Shown piece after piece: positions 41,937 through 50,294 of a stretch of 64,000 nucleotides of DNA. The position numbers and the translations under genes are program-made. The first letter of the stretch is position 1, and each line of letters begins with the position of its first letter. The notes under the pieces are model-generated. The model did no database searches and was not told the DNA's origin. It saw nothing but the letters and a program-made list of their open reading frames with translations. The stretch comes from Kordia antarctica (GTDB taxonomy: Bacteria > Bacteroidota > Bacteroidia > Flavobacteriales > Flavobacteriaceae): NCBI RefSeq assembly GCF_009901525.1, contig NZ_CP019288.1, forward strand, positions 4,431,501 to 4,495,500. Reading direction: 5' to 3'.

Positions 41937-42704
41937 TTACGACATTTTGCTAACAGCTTCTAGTTCCACTTGCAATTCTCTAAACATGGACATAATACTG
42001 CTTAGTTTCAATTCTTTTTCATCATATTCTTGCGTATTAATGCAACACGTAAACGCCCAAATTTCCAAAATTTCTTCCATCGGAACATGATATTCCTTAT
42101 ATGCTTTATTGTCACTGCTTAATAACAATGCAAGTCCTGTAAAGTGCTTATACACACGTTTGTACACTAATCCATCATTTTTCGTCAAGACAATATACGT
42201 ACGTCCATCTTTTACATCAGTAAAATCATCTACAAACTTTGCAACAATGTACGAGCCATCTTTTACAGGCAACATAGAATCTCCTTTTATGGGAAATGCA
42301 CGATGTGTTCCTGTTGGTAAAAACGGTAATTTTATTTTCTGTAATTGTTCAATATATTCAGGATCTGCATACCCTGCCAAATATCCAGCGGAAGCTTTTG
42401 TTGGAATAATCTCTATGAGTTCTTCATCATTTTCATCTACCGTAATCGGAAATAACAAGCGTTGATTTCCTAGTTGCATAAACGAACTATCTTTGGCTTG
42501 TGTGAGATCGTTTTTGACGAGAATATCAATCGGTAAATTGAAATAGTTTGAAACATCAATCAAGCGATCAATTGGCGGTTCGGAACGACCTTCTTCATAC
42601 GAGCCAACCATTGAACGCGACCAACCTAATTCTTCTGCAAAGCGTTCCTGAGAGAAACCTTTGAGCGCTCGCAAATGTTTAATGTTTCCTTGAATATTTT
42701 TCAT
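41937..42704 (-). CDS. XRE-S24 repressor, LexA/CI-like, self-cleaving type
   Basis: A 255-residue regulator. Residues about 7-60 form an XRE helix-turn-helix (GFSQERFAEELGWSRSMVGSYE). The C-terminal half is an S24 peptidase: Ser143 in GDSML, Lys182 in VYKRV, and an Ala-Gly bond at 106-107 (KASAGYL), with spacings close to LexA (Ala84-Gly85, Ser119, Lys156). It should undergo RecA-type or stress-induced self-cleavage. It is in operon with the exonuclease/GIY-YIG gene and could be the local substitute for a LexA-type SOS switch. That role is inference. Confidence 0.85.
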   Translation of the reverse strand: MKNIQGNIKHLRALKGFSQERFAEELGWSRSMVGSYEEGRSEPPIDRLIDVSNYFNLPIDILVKNDLTQAKDSSFMQLGNQRLLFPITVDENDEELIEIIPTKASAGYLAGYADPEYIEQLQKIKLPFLPTGTHRAFPIKGDSMLPVKDGSYIVAKFVDDFTDVKDGRTYIVLTKNDGLVYKRVYKHFTGLALLLSSDNKAYKEYHVPMEEILEIWAFTCCINTQEYDEKELKLSSIMSMFRELQVELEAVSKMS

Positions 42705-42816
42705 GTGTTAGCATATATTGTTTTTCAACGGTCACATGCAGTTCGCTATTAATCATTACTTTAAATGATAATATTTAGACATGCTCGTTTCATAACGATT
42801 GGGTTTATAATCCTAC

Positions 42817-42850
42817 GTTACTACAAATATAAGGAATTGTTGCTACAAAT
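42817..42850 (-). promoter_or_regulatory. Direct-repeat operator and -7 box of the S24 repressor operon
   Basis: GTTACTACAAAT (42817-42828) and GTTGCTACAAAT (42839-42850) differ by one base and start 22 bp apart, two helical turns. On the minus strand a TATATTTG box (42831-42824) overlaps the first copy and fits the TAnnTTTG consensus. A bound repressor would cover the promoter of its own operon. The binding protein is inferred. Confidence 0.5.
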
Positions 42851-42866
42851 GGAAGTTTTTTATTTT

Positions 42867-42918
42867 GTTGCTAGTTGCTAGTTGCTAGTTGCTAGTTGCT
42901 AGTTGCTAGTTGCTAGTT
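42867..42918. repeat. Tandem repeat of GTTGCTA, seven copies
   Basis: Seven exact head-to-tail copies of the 7-mer GTTGCTA plus a partial GTT. The unit shares GTTGCTA with the adjacent operator copy GTTGCTACAAAT, so it may have grown from it by slippage. Low-complexity TTTTCACTT text follows to about 42960. Confidence 0.9.
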
Positions 42919-43053
42919 ATTTTAACTTTTTAACTTTTAGTTTTTCACTTTTCACTTTTTGATTTTTTGTTGATTTGTTTGTTCGTGTATTCGTTAATTT
43001 GTTTATTCAACTCATAATTCATAACTCATAACTGAAAAACCGACAACTGAAAC

Positions 43054-44400
43054 CTACTTCTTTTTATTCCGCATGTTATAATTCTTATCGCCTCGAGTTT
43101 TCGGCTTTTTATATTTCCTTTCGATTTCTTTTCGGTACGAACCACCTTGATTGGTTTTCTTATTCTTGTCTTTCTTTTCGTGAAAACCTGGTGCCAATCC
43201 TGAAGTTTTTGAAGGATTGTTATTTTCGTGAATCTTCGTTTGCTCTTCTGGCGCTAAAACTGTCGAAATCGCAACTTCTTCGGGAAACTCCAATTCAGGA
43301 ATTTCGTAATTCATTAACGTTTCAATCGTTTCTTTATCTTCTCTTTCTTTTTCTGTGTAGAATAAAATCGAATTTCCTTTCGCTTCCGCTCGTCCCGATC
43401 GACCAATTCGGTGCATGTAATTTTCAGGATAGTTTGGCGTGTTAAAGTTGATAACGTGCGTAATCATATCTAAATCCAATCCACGTGCCATTACGTCTGT
43501 TGCGACTAAAATTCGGTTCTGACCTTCGTTGAATTGACTGATAGAACGTAAACGGTAATTTTGAGTTTTGTTGGAATGAATCACGCAAGCTTCTTCTCCG
43601 AAATCAGGTTTCAAACAATCAAACAATCTATCTGCGATTCTTTTATTCGAGATAAAAACCAGCACTTTACTATAGGTTTCTTTATCTTTTAAAAGATGAA
43701 TTAGTAAGTTCACTTTCGTGTAAAAGTTCTCAACAGGATAACATGTTTGCGAAATATTTTCTAATGGTGTTCCGCTTACTGCGATAGAAATTTTGTGTGG
43801 CGCAGAAAAGAAATCATCAATCAAATCACTTACATCATCTGTCATTGTTGCCGAAAACATAATGTTTTGACGTTGTTCAGGAAGTAATTCGAGAATGTTT
43901 GTAATCTGGTATCGGAAACCTAAATCCAACATCACATCTACTTCATCAATCACTAATTTTTTGATAGATTTTAATTGCAAAGCTCTACCCAAAACCAAAT
44001 CGTATAATCGTCCTGGAGTTGCTACGACAATATCTACGCCTTGTGCTAAAATTTGCATTTGCGCATTCATATTAACGCCTCCATAAACGCCAAGAGTTCG
44101 GATATTGATATATTTTGCAAACAATTGAATTTGATCTACCACTTGAACCACCAATTCTCTCGTTGGAACGATGACTAAAACTCGCGGATTTACTTGTTTC
44201 GAGAATTTCAAATCGCGCAATATTGGCAACATGTAAGCAAATGTTTTTCCTGTTCCTGTTTGCGCAATTCCCACAACATCTTTTCCACCACGAATTACTG
44301 AGAACGATTGTTCTTGAATTGGCGTTGGCGTTGTAAAACCTAAGTCTTCAATGGCAAATTGCAATTGATTTGATAAGTCAAATTCCTGAAAAGTAGACAT
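43054..44400 (-). CDS. DEAD-box RNA helicase
   Basis: A 448-residue helicase. Motifs in order: Q-motif (GFTTPTPIQEQS), I (AQTGTGKTFAYMLP), Ib (TPGR), II as DEVD rather than DEAD (VIDEVDVMLD), III (SAT), V (ATDVMARGLD), VI (HRIGRSGR). The C-terminal 60 residues are Lys-rich, typical of RhlE-like enzymes that bind RNA. The ATG at 44400 (MSTFQEFDLS) was preferred to a TTG at 44421 because a promoter -7 box covers that TTG. Role: RNA unwinding in decay or ribosome assembly. Confidence 0.93.
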   Translation of the reverse strand: MSTFQEFDLSNQLQFAIEDLGFTTPTPIQEQSFSVIRGGKDVVGIAQTGTGKTFAYMLPILRDLKFSKQVNPRVLVIVPTRELVVQVVDQIQLFAKYINIRTLGVYGGVNMNAQMQILAQGVDIVVATPGRLYDLVLGRALQLKSIKKLVIDEVDVMLDLGFRYQITNILELLPEQRQNIMFSATMTDDVSDLIDDFFSAPHKISIAVSGTPLENISQTCYPVENFYTKVNLLIHLLKDKETYSKVLVFISNKRIADRLFDCLKPDFGEEACVIHSNKTQNYRLRSISQFNEGQNRILVATDVMARGLDLDMITHVINFNTPNYPENYMHRIGRSGRAEAKGNSILFYTEKEREDKETIETLMNYEIPELEFPEEVAISTVLAPEEQTKIHENNNPSKTSGLAPGFHEKKDKNKKTNQGGSYRKEIERKYKKPKTRGDKNYNMRNKKK

Positions 44401-44418
44401 AACTGTGTAAATTTTGCG

Positions 44419-44426
44419 CAAAGGTA
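44419..44426 (-). promoter_or_regulatory. -7 box of the helicase promoter
   Basis: On the minus strand TACCTTTG matches TAnnTTTG exactly. Transcription would start near 44412, giving a short leader before the ATG at 44400 and ruling out the upstream TTG as the start. Confidence 0.55.
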
Positions 44427-44464
44427 GTGTATTTCATCGCTTTAGCGTGATGAATGTTGATTTT

Positions 44465-44953
44465 TTAGCGTTTTATGACGATTCCATCTTTCAGTTCTTC
44501 ATCAGTTGGAATTTCAAACCAAGTTTCCATAAAATCAAAATTTTCGCGGGTAACTTCAAATTCAAATGTGTTGCCTTTTTCCTCGTTTCTAGTTGAGATA
44601 CGTTTCCAGCGCGTTTCCGCAGAAAGATCTAAAAAGTGAAGTTTGATGTTTAAATTATTTGCTTGTGCGAATGTTCTAAACTTTTCTCGATGTTCGTATT
44701 TTGACAAACCTAAATCTAAAATTGAATCTGTGTTTGAAGCTTCAAGTTGCGCCACCAAATTTTGAATGATTGATTCTACACGTTCAATACGTTCTAAAAA
44801 CCAATCGAGTCCATCAGTTGGTTTCTTATCAGGTATAAAAAGTGTATGATTCCAAGTATCAATAGAAAAAATAATAGCTTTTGTTTCTTCTTTTAATTGA
44901 TTGGAATACGTTGTTTTTCCTGCGCCAGTATTTCCGACGATTAAATGTATCAT
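44465..44953 (-). CDS. P-loop kinase/ATPase (zeta-toxin/nucleotide-kinase-like)
   Basis: A 162-residue AAA_33-type P-loop protein. GNTGAGKTTYSNQL is the Walker A motif, FSIDTWNH follows the second strand with a DxW substrate aspartate, and RWKRISTRN is a lid arginine motif. The family phosphorylates small molecules such as nucleosides, sugars or drugs. The substrate is unknown. It is 41 bp after a hypothetical gene on the same strand. Confidence 0.8.
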   Translation of the reverse strand: MIHLIVGNTGAGKTTYSNQLKEETKAIIFSIDTWNHTLFIPDKKPTDGLDWFLERIERVESIIQNLVAQLEASNTDSILDLGLSKYEHREKFRTFAQANNLNIKLHFLDLSAETRWKRISTRNEEKGNTFEFEVTRENFDFMETWFEIPTDEELKDGIVIKR

Positions 44954-44994
44954 GTGTGTTTTATTCTTTGTAATTCAACTCGTAAACAAAATAG

Positions 44995-45660
44995 TTATCC
45001 AAACAATCGTTTCCAAAAAGACTTTTTTTCTTTTCTTTGGTTTGATGGCTTTTCGGAAACATTGGTCGTTTTCGGTATTTCTGCTTCTTCGGTTGTTGAA
45101 GCGTTTGACATTTTCTCGCCACTTGTTTTATCGGCGGAAGCCAAGAAAAAATCTCCAGCATCAGACATTCCAATAGGAAATTGTGTGCGTTGTTTCCATT
45201 CATCTTCATTTAAAAAAACGTTCGGTTTCATTTGTAGTTTCTTGTCAAAACTTTCACGCCCTTTTTTGATAACATTTTCTTCAATATTTGATTTGGTTCC
45301 GCTAAAAACAGGTGTAAATTTTTCATCAAAATGAAGCAATAGAATTTGAGTTTGCGCGCCAATTTTGTAAATATCCAACACTTTATAATGAGATGATGAC
45401 TGAATAATGCAAAAACCATATTTTTTGACATTTGGATTTATTTGTGTCAAATCTCTAGCTTTGTTGGAAGCAATTGCATAACGTAAATTTGTGCTAAGTC
45501 CTTCCGCAAAAGTGGAAACATCTGTAAATCCTCTTTCCTGCAAAATTTGATTCTTTGTGTATTTTGAAATGAAATAAGGATTCAGTTCGCAATCTCTGTA
45601 AAACATGGTAAGTCCACCAAAAGTTTCATTATACGCTTCTTCTATTTTTGAATGTTCCAT
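44995..45660 (-). CDS. Unrecognised cytoplasmic protein with basic C-terminal tail
   Basis: A 221-residue protein. Residues 1-165 look like a folded alpha/beta domain. Residues about 170-215 are low complexity (Ser, Thr, Glu, Lys), ending in EKKSFWKRLFG, an amphipathic basic tail of a type that can touch membranes or a partner. No family recognised. It lies between a GNAT gene and the small kinase on the same strand; gaps of 18 and 41 bp suggest one transcript. Confidence 0.6.
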   Translation of the reverse strand: MEHSKIEEAYNETFGGLTMFYRDCELNPYFISKYTKNQILQERGFTDVSTFAEGLSTNLRYAIASNKARDLTQINPNVKKYGFCIIQSSSHYKVLDIYKIGAQTQILLLHFDEKFTPVFSGTKSNIEENVIKKGRESFDKKLQMKPNVFLNEDEWKQRTQFPIGMSDAGDFFLASADKTSGEKMSNASTTEEAEIPKTTNVSEKPSNQRKEKKSFWKRLFG

Positions 45661-45678
45661 TGTTTTATTTGTATTGTT

Positions 45679-46539
45679 TTAACCAAGTTCAAAAGTAGTA
45701 ATTCCAAAAATTTTGTTGACATCAACTTTTGGCGGATTTCCTAAATACATACGCGCACATTCAAAAATATACGTTGCTTCATGCTTTTTTACAAGTGCTT
45801 TTGCATCTTCATTAATCATCGGAATATCAATATAAAGCAATTCTCCAGAAACAGCATTTAAACACGCTTTATAAAGTTCGTCAGCGGTTTTTAGATTATC
45901 AGCAAATAGCGGACAAATTTTATAGCCAATCGTCGCTTTCCGAACAATTGCAAATCCTTTTAACTCGCCATTTTCAACATATTTGAATGTTTTATTCAGC
46001 GGAAGCTGTAACCAAGGTTTTAAAAATTGTGGACGCGAAAATCCAAAACATTGTTTGTCATATGCCAAGATATTTTCAAAATCGGTAGCTTCAATAGAAG
46101 AAATATTTGAGTCAATAGTAAAAGCAGTTCCTTTTTTCTCGTACCGAACATCTCTAAAAGCAATTTCAAAACCACCTTTTTGATAAAACGATTGCATTGC
46201 GACAACTCCATCCATTCCGATTGCGGCATTTTTGTTTAATCGCGAAAGCAACATGTCACGCCTTTGATACCATAATTTTCTGCCAATTCCGTGCGCTCTG
46301 TAGTTGGGTTTTACAATGAAAAATCCCATAAAGCCAAATTCGCCATTATAGGAAACAATAGATCCGCCAGCAATAAGTTCGCTGTTGTAATGAAAACCAT
46401 AAAAACCATCAGGATCAGTGGTAAAATAGACTTCTACATCGTGCGCACCAACATTCCAACCTTCTTGTTGCGCCCAATTTGCTAAGGTTTTTACATCAGA
46501 AAAATCTAATTTTTCAAATTTTAATTCGTCTATATTCAT
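45679..46539 (-). CDS. GNAT acetyltransferase, two-domain YitH-like
   Basis: A 286-residue protein with an N-terminal GNAT domain (GFFIVKPNYRAHGIGRKLWYQRRDM) and a second half resembling the GNAT C-terminal DUF in YitH/HolE-type proteins (SRPQFLKPWLQLP; KGFAIVRKATIGYKICPLFAD). The ATG at 46539 (MNIDELKFEKLDF) was chosen; the longer frame would need a TTG at 46548. Substrate unknown. Confidence 0.82.
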   Translation of the reverse strand: MNIDELKFEKLDFSDVKTLANWAQQEGWNVGAHDVEVYFTTDPDGFYGFHYNSELIAGGSIVSYNGEFGFMGFFIVKPNYRAHGIGRKLWYQRRDMLLSRLNKNAAIGMDGVVAMQSFYQKGGFEIAFRDVRYEKKGTAFTIDSNISSIEATDFENILAYDKQCFGFSRPQFLKPWLQLPLNKTFKYVENGELKGFAIVRKATIGYKICPLFADNLKTADELYKACLNAVSGELLYIDIPMINEDAKALVKKHEATYIFECARMYLGNPPKVDVNKIFGITTFELG

Positions 46540-46569
46540 GTGTTTCAAAGATGAAAATGCTAGACTATT

Positions 46570-47799
46570 TTAGCAACCACAAACGCCAAACGTGTTGATA
46601 TCTATATGTACAGTTCCGTCTTTTGAGGTAAGTTGCATCGTGCCAGCATATTCTTGACTTTCAGTTTCGGGTTCTCCATTTCTAAAGGCAATAATTTTTA
46701 AATCGTACGTATCATTGTAATAATGTGCATGATAATCACCGCGTTTATAATCGGGATTTTTTACTTTTTTACTTTTTAAAAGGATGTTTTTTCCATCAAT
46801 TCTAATTGCGGCAAACGCTTTTGGAGCTTCTTCAATTGTACTAAAAAAGATGACTGTTTCATAGTCTTTCGGATGCGTTCTAAACGTACAACTACAACCA
46901 CTATCAATATCAACTTCTTTTGGTAAAGACACAAAATCACTAATAATTTGTAAAGGTTTTGCAAATGCTATTTTGCTCTCATCTATCAAGGCAGTTTCTT
47001 CCCAATTGCCGTTTACCATTTCTGGTCTGGCGTTTAATTGCATAAAATGTTTGGTAAGCATTTGTTTGCGCGCATATTGTTTTTTATTGGTAAAATTTTT
47101 CACGACTTCAGTCAATTCCATCATAGTTCCTGTGTCTCCCATACCAGCTTCAAAACTAAATTTTCGTTCTTTTTGAAGCGTATTTTTTGCATCCATCAAT
47201 CTGTAGGTATAATAATAGCCATATTCGCCAACATCCGTTTTTTCAATTTCCAGAATTTGATTGTCTTTCATATATCGATATGTAGAAGTTTCTGCGTCGC
47301 CACCTTGTGTTTTTGTAACGCCTAAATCTGTCCAAGAATTGAGATCAAAACTCCCAAAGTGTGGAAAGTCAAATTTCTCATTTGTAATAATTCCATTTCC
47401 TTTTATTTCGTCTTCATGTTTTACAGCGCCACCAAAAACCCAACCTTCTTTGTTGTCTTTTGTAGTGATTTTTAGCCAATTATCATTATACGCAACACCT
47501 CTAAGTGTAATAATATCTTTATGATCAGATTTGACTCCTGTAAATTCTAATGCATCTTCAGCGCTATACGTTCCAACAACTTTTCCTTTCGTATTTGAAG
47601 CATCTCTAACGTTAATATTATCAACCCAAGAATAATAAGTAGTGTCTTCTTTTGGAGTTTCCGCAGTTGTATCGGAAGCTTCTGAAGTGGTTTCAGTTGT
47701 TGTCTCAGGGTTTTCTTGCTTTGTTTTATCTCCACAAGAAATTAGAAAAATAACAGCGAAAAACATACTGAATTTTGAAGTAAGGGAATTGATTTTCAT
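46570..47799 (-). CDS. Lipoprotein with a bacterial SH3 domain
   Basis: A 409-residue protein. The signal MKINSLTSKFSMFFAVIFLISCGDK ends in a lipobox with Cys22, so it is a lipoprotein. Residues 28-55 are a Thr/Glu-rich linker. The SH3b domain follows (WVDNINVRDASNTKGKVVGT ... GWVFGGAV). The remaining 270 residues form an unnamed domain ending in GVCGC. SH3b domains often bind cell-wall peptides, which suggests envelope attachment. It may be co-transcribed with the GNAT gene 30 bp downstream. Confidence 0.75.
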   Translation of the reverse strand: MKINSLTSKFSMFFAVIFLISCGDKTKQENPETTTETTSEASDTTAETPKEDTTYYSWVDNINVRDASNTKGKVVGTYSAEDALEFTGVKSDHKDIITLRGVAYNDNWLKITTKDNKEGWVFGGAVKHEDEIKGNGIITNEKFDFPHFGSFDLNSWTDLGVTKTQGGDAETSTYRYMKDNQILEIEKTDVGEYGYYYTYRLMDAKNTLQKERKFSFEAGMGDTGTMMELTEVVKNFTNKKQYARKQMLTKHFMQLNARPEMVNGNWEETALIDESKIAFAKPLQIISDFVSLPKEVDIDSGCSCTFRTHPKDYETVIFFSTIEEAPKAFAAIRIDGKNILLKSKKVKNPDYKRGDYHAHYYNDTYDLKIIAFRNGEPETESQEYAGTMQLTSKDGTVHIDINTFGVCGC

Positions 47800-47883
47800 T
47801 TGATTGTTAGTTGGTTAGAATTGTTTTCAATTTAAGAAATATTATTGCTTCATCTCCAAAAAAGATTGAATATACTTCATAAA

Positions 47884-47917
47884 AAAACGTTCGCGAGAAA
47901 ATTCAAGCGAACGTTTT
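47884..47917 (-). terminator. Terminator after the secreted protein gene
   Basis: AAAACGTTCGC (47884-47894) and GCGAACGTTTT (47907-47917) are perfect 11-bp arms with a 12-nt loop. On the minus strand a U-run follows (A-run at 47881-47887). It ends the 47935-48555 gene. Confidence 0.8.
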
Positions 47918-47934
47918 ATATATATTGGTAAATT

Positions 47935-48555
47935 TTACTTTTTATACGAAATCGTTTTATCAATCAATTCAATAGTATCTTTTCCTTCATCGGTTGGATT
48001 TCCATAATCGTCATTAGAATCTTGAAACGCGATAATTCGAGTTTGTCCGTCTTTCATTTTGATTTCCAATAAATCTAAAGTCAATTTTTCGCCCATCAAA
48101 TTTACATTGATTCTTTTTCCGTCTAACATTCTTTTACCAAGTTGCAACGATTTCTGTTCTATTTTGCAATTCGATTTTCCAAAACGTCCTGAAATTTCAT
48201 CAACAAAGCTATCCAACGTATTTTCTTCTGAGATTTCAAAGTACATAATCACAAAATTATTCCCGTCAAAAGTCCAGTTTTTGTATCCAATAGATTCTTC
48301 ATATTCGAAAGCAAAACTTGTTGGATACTCAAAAGAAATCGTTCCGTTGTTAAAGGTTTTCGATGCTGAAAGTGTTACAGAAACCGTAGTTCCATCTTGC
48401 TTTATTTCATCGCCTTCAGAAACTGTATGTTCTTTTCCATTAATCGTTACAATAATTGCCGCTTTTGGTTCTTGAGTCGGATCTGATTTTTGTGCTTGCG
48501 CGAAATATATATTTCCAACAAGAAACAATGATAATAGTGTAAAAGTAAATCTCAT
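47935..48555 (-). CDS. Secreted protein of unknown function
   Basis: A 206-residue exported protein. MRFTFTLLSLFLVGNIYFAQAQ is a signal peptide. The mature part is beta-rich (VTINGKEHTVSEGDEIKQDG, then FEYPTSFAFEYEESIGYKNW) without recognised motif. It is followed by a strong terminator and stands as a single gene. Confidence 0.65.
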   Translation of the reverse strand: MRFTFTLLSLFLVGNIYFAQAQKSDPTQEPKAAIIVTINGKEHTVSEGDEIKQDGTTVSVTLSASKTFNNGTISFEYPTSFAFEYEESIGYKNWTFDGNNFVIMYFEISEENTLDSFVDEISGRFGKSNCKIEQKSLQLGKRMLDGKRINVNLMGEKLTLDLLEIKMKDGQTRIIAFQDSNDDYGNPTDEGKDTIELIDKTISYKK

Positions 48556-48609
48556 AAGTGTTTAAAATAATGTGTAATTAAACGTAAAACTACAATTTTC
48601 ATTTCAATT

Positions 48610-49848
48610 TTAAGAAGTTAAAACCATTCGTTTCCTCTGTAAATATTCTTTTTCAAGAGAATTTGTAACCGTTTTTAACGCCAAATCAAGATGTATGATA
48701 GCTTTTTCTATGTTTTCTGTAGAATGATAATAATCTGAAAGTGTTCCATAATACAAATAACTTCGTTGTTCAAAATCGGAAGCTTCAAGTTGATCTAAAT
48801 AGTTTTTTGCTTTAGCGAATTTTGAATCCTGCAAACACACAACCGCCATTGTCAATACGTGAATCGGAATTGGTTGCATTTCGTACAAAAACTCATACCA
48901 ATACAAAATTTTTTCCCAATCGGTTTCTTCAAAATTTGAAGCGCGTAAATGTTCGGCGGCAATAGCGGCTTCGTAATGATAACAAGAATATTCAGTATTT
49001 TGAACCGCTTTATTCATTATTGTATTTCCGAGTTGAATTAATGGTAAATGCCACAAACTGCGATCTTGATGTTTTAAATCGAGAATTTCATTTGACGAAT
49101 TTATTTTCGCTTCCAAACGTGCTGAATGAAAACACATCAATGCAAACAAAGCGTACGCAGCGGAAGTTCGTGTATGTTCGTTTTTGAGCAACATTTTGCA
49201 CAATCGCATGGCTTCACCGCACAATTCTTTCCGAATCAAGGTTTCTTTTGCATTGGAATGAAAACCTTCATTAAAAATCAAATACAAAACTTCCATGACG
49301 CTTTCCAAACGTTCGGGCAATGCTTTTCCTTGCGGAATGTGAAATTTAATAGTTCCTTTTTGAATCGTTTTTCGTGCGCGAGACAATCGTTTTTTTACGG
49401 TTTCTTCTTTGGTTAACAATGCAGAAGAAATCTCTTTAATGCTAAAACCTGAAACTGTTTTCAGTGCAAACGAAATTCGATCACGCGGATCTAAATTTGG
49501 ATGACACGCCGTAAAAATCATACGCAATTGTGCATCTTCAATTTCAGGATCTAAAAAAAGTTCGTTTACAGCAATAAAATCGCGACTTTGCTGCAAATTG
49601 GGAAGTAGTTTTCTGTCCGCTTTCAGTTTCCTGAAAATATCCAAAACTCTGTTTTTAGCCGCTTTCGTTAACCAAGCTTCTGGATTCTCAGGTTGTTGTT
49701 TTCGCCACGAAATGCTGGCTTTTACAAACGTATCTTGTACGGCATCTTCAATAATTTCAAGATTGGAAAGTCCAAAAATTCGAGTTAACACAGAGACCAT
49801 TTTTCCACTGTGATGTCGGAATAAATGGTCTATGAGTTTTGATTCCAT
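48610..49848 (-). CDS. ECF sigma factor of the ECF42 type with C-terminal extension
   Basis: A 412-residue sigma-70 family protein. Region 2 is DLEIIEDAVQDTF-like text (NLEIIEDAVQDTFVKA), and region 4 is SGFSIKEISSALLTKEETVKKRLSRARK. The last 220 residues are a helical TPR-like extension (DUF6596) that in ECF42 replaces a separate anti-sigma factor. The YciI/DGPF protein just upstream in the same operon is the classic partner of this group. It would switch on a small regulon under an unknown signal. Confidence 0.9.
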   Translation of the reverse strand: MESKLIDHLFRHHSGKMVSVLTRIFGLSNLEIIEDAVQDTFVKASISWRKQQPENPEAWLTKAAKNRVLDIFRKLKADRKLLPNLQQSRDFIAVNELFLDPEIEDAQLRMIFTACHPNLDPRDRISFALKTVSGFSIKEISSALLTKEETVKKRLSRARKTIQKGTIKFHIPQGKALPERLESVMEVLYLIFNEGFHSNAKETLIRKELCGEAMRLCKMLLKNEHTRTSAAYALFALMCFHSARLEAKINSSNEILDLKHQDRSLWHLPLIQLGNTIMNKAVQNTEYSCYHYEAAIAAEHLRASNFEETDWEKILYWYEFLYEMQPIPIHVLTMAVVCLQDSKFAKAKNYLDQLEASDFEQRSYLYYGTLSDYYHSTENIEKAIIHLDLALKTVTNSLEKEYLQRKRMVLTS

Positions 49849-49851
49849 TTC

Positions 49852-50202
49852 TTAATGATGTTCAAAAACGGTTACTTCTCTGATGTCAACAGTTCCGTCT
49901 AAATCGTAATCGGGAAAATCTTGTGCAATTTCTTGTACAGCGTCAAAATCTTTGGCAACAACGATGTAATAACCGCCAATTATTTCTTTCACTTCCGCAG
50001 AAGTAATATCAGTTACGGTTCTATTTTTACCAACAATTCTACGAATTTGAGGATTCAACGCGTTTCCTCCACGAAGAATTCCTGCTTCTTCCATTTTATT
50101 TCCCCAAGCAAACCATTTTCCCATTCGGTTTTGTAATTCCTCTGGCGAAAGCCCTAAATCAGCGTAATCTGCTCCAGTGAAAATCATCATAAATTCTTTC
50201 AT
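49852..50202 (-). CDS. YciI/DGPF-domain protein
   Basis: A 116-residue ferredoxin-like alpha/beta protein. MKEFMMIFTGADYADLGLSPEE, WFAWGNKMEEAGIL and GGYYIVVAKDFDAVQEIAQD fit YCII-related proteins. It is the first gene of a two-gene operon, 3 nt before the ECF sigma gene. The DGPF protein is a frequent ECF42 companion and target; its reaction is unknown. Confidence 0.9.
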   Translation of the reverse strand: MKEFMMIFTGADYADLGLSPEELQNRMGKWFAWGNKMEEAGILRGGNALNPQIRRIVGKNRTVTDITSAEVKEIIGGYYIVVAKDFDAVQEIAQDFPDYDLDGTVDIREVTVFEHH

Positions 50203-50294
50203 AATTTTGTGTTTTTATAGATTTATATCTCTAAGACGTTTCCCAAAAGATAAAAGAGGACATATTTTTTAACTATTTTTCTAAAATGATTTAT

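Noticed and set aside
42867-42918. GTTGCTA array as a CRISPR
   Set aside because: The units are 7 bp and directly adjacent, with no spacers and no cas genes in the window.
44401-44421. TTG-initiated N-terminal extension of the DEAD-box helicase
   Set aside because: The TAnnTTTG promoter box overlaps the TTG, so the mRNA would start after it; the ATG at 44400 fits the family.
46540-46548. TTG start adding three residues to the GNAT gene
   Set aside because: An ATG follows three codons later and gives a normal family N-terminus.
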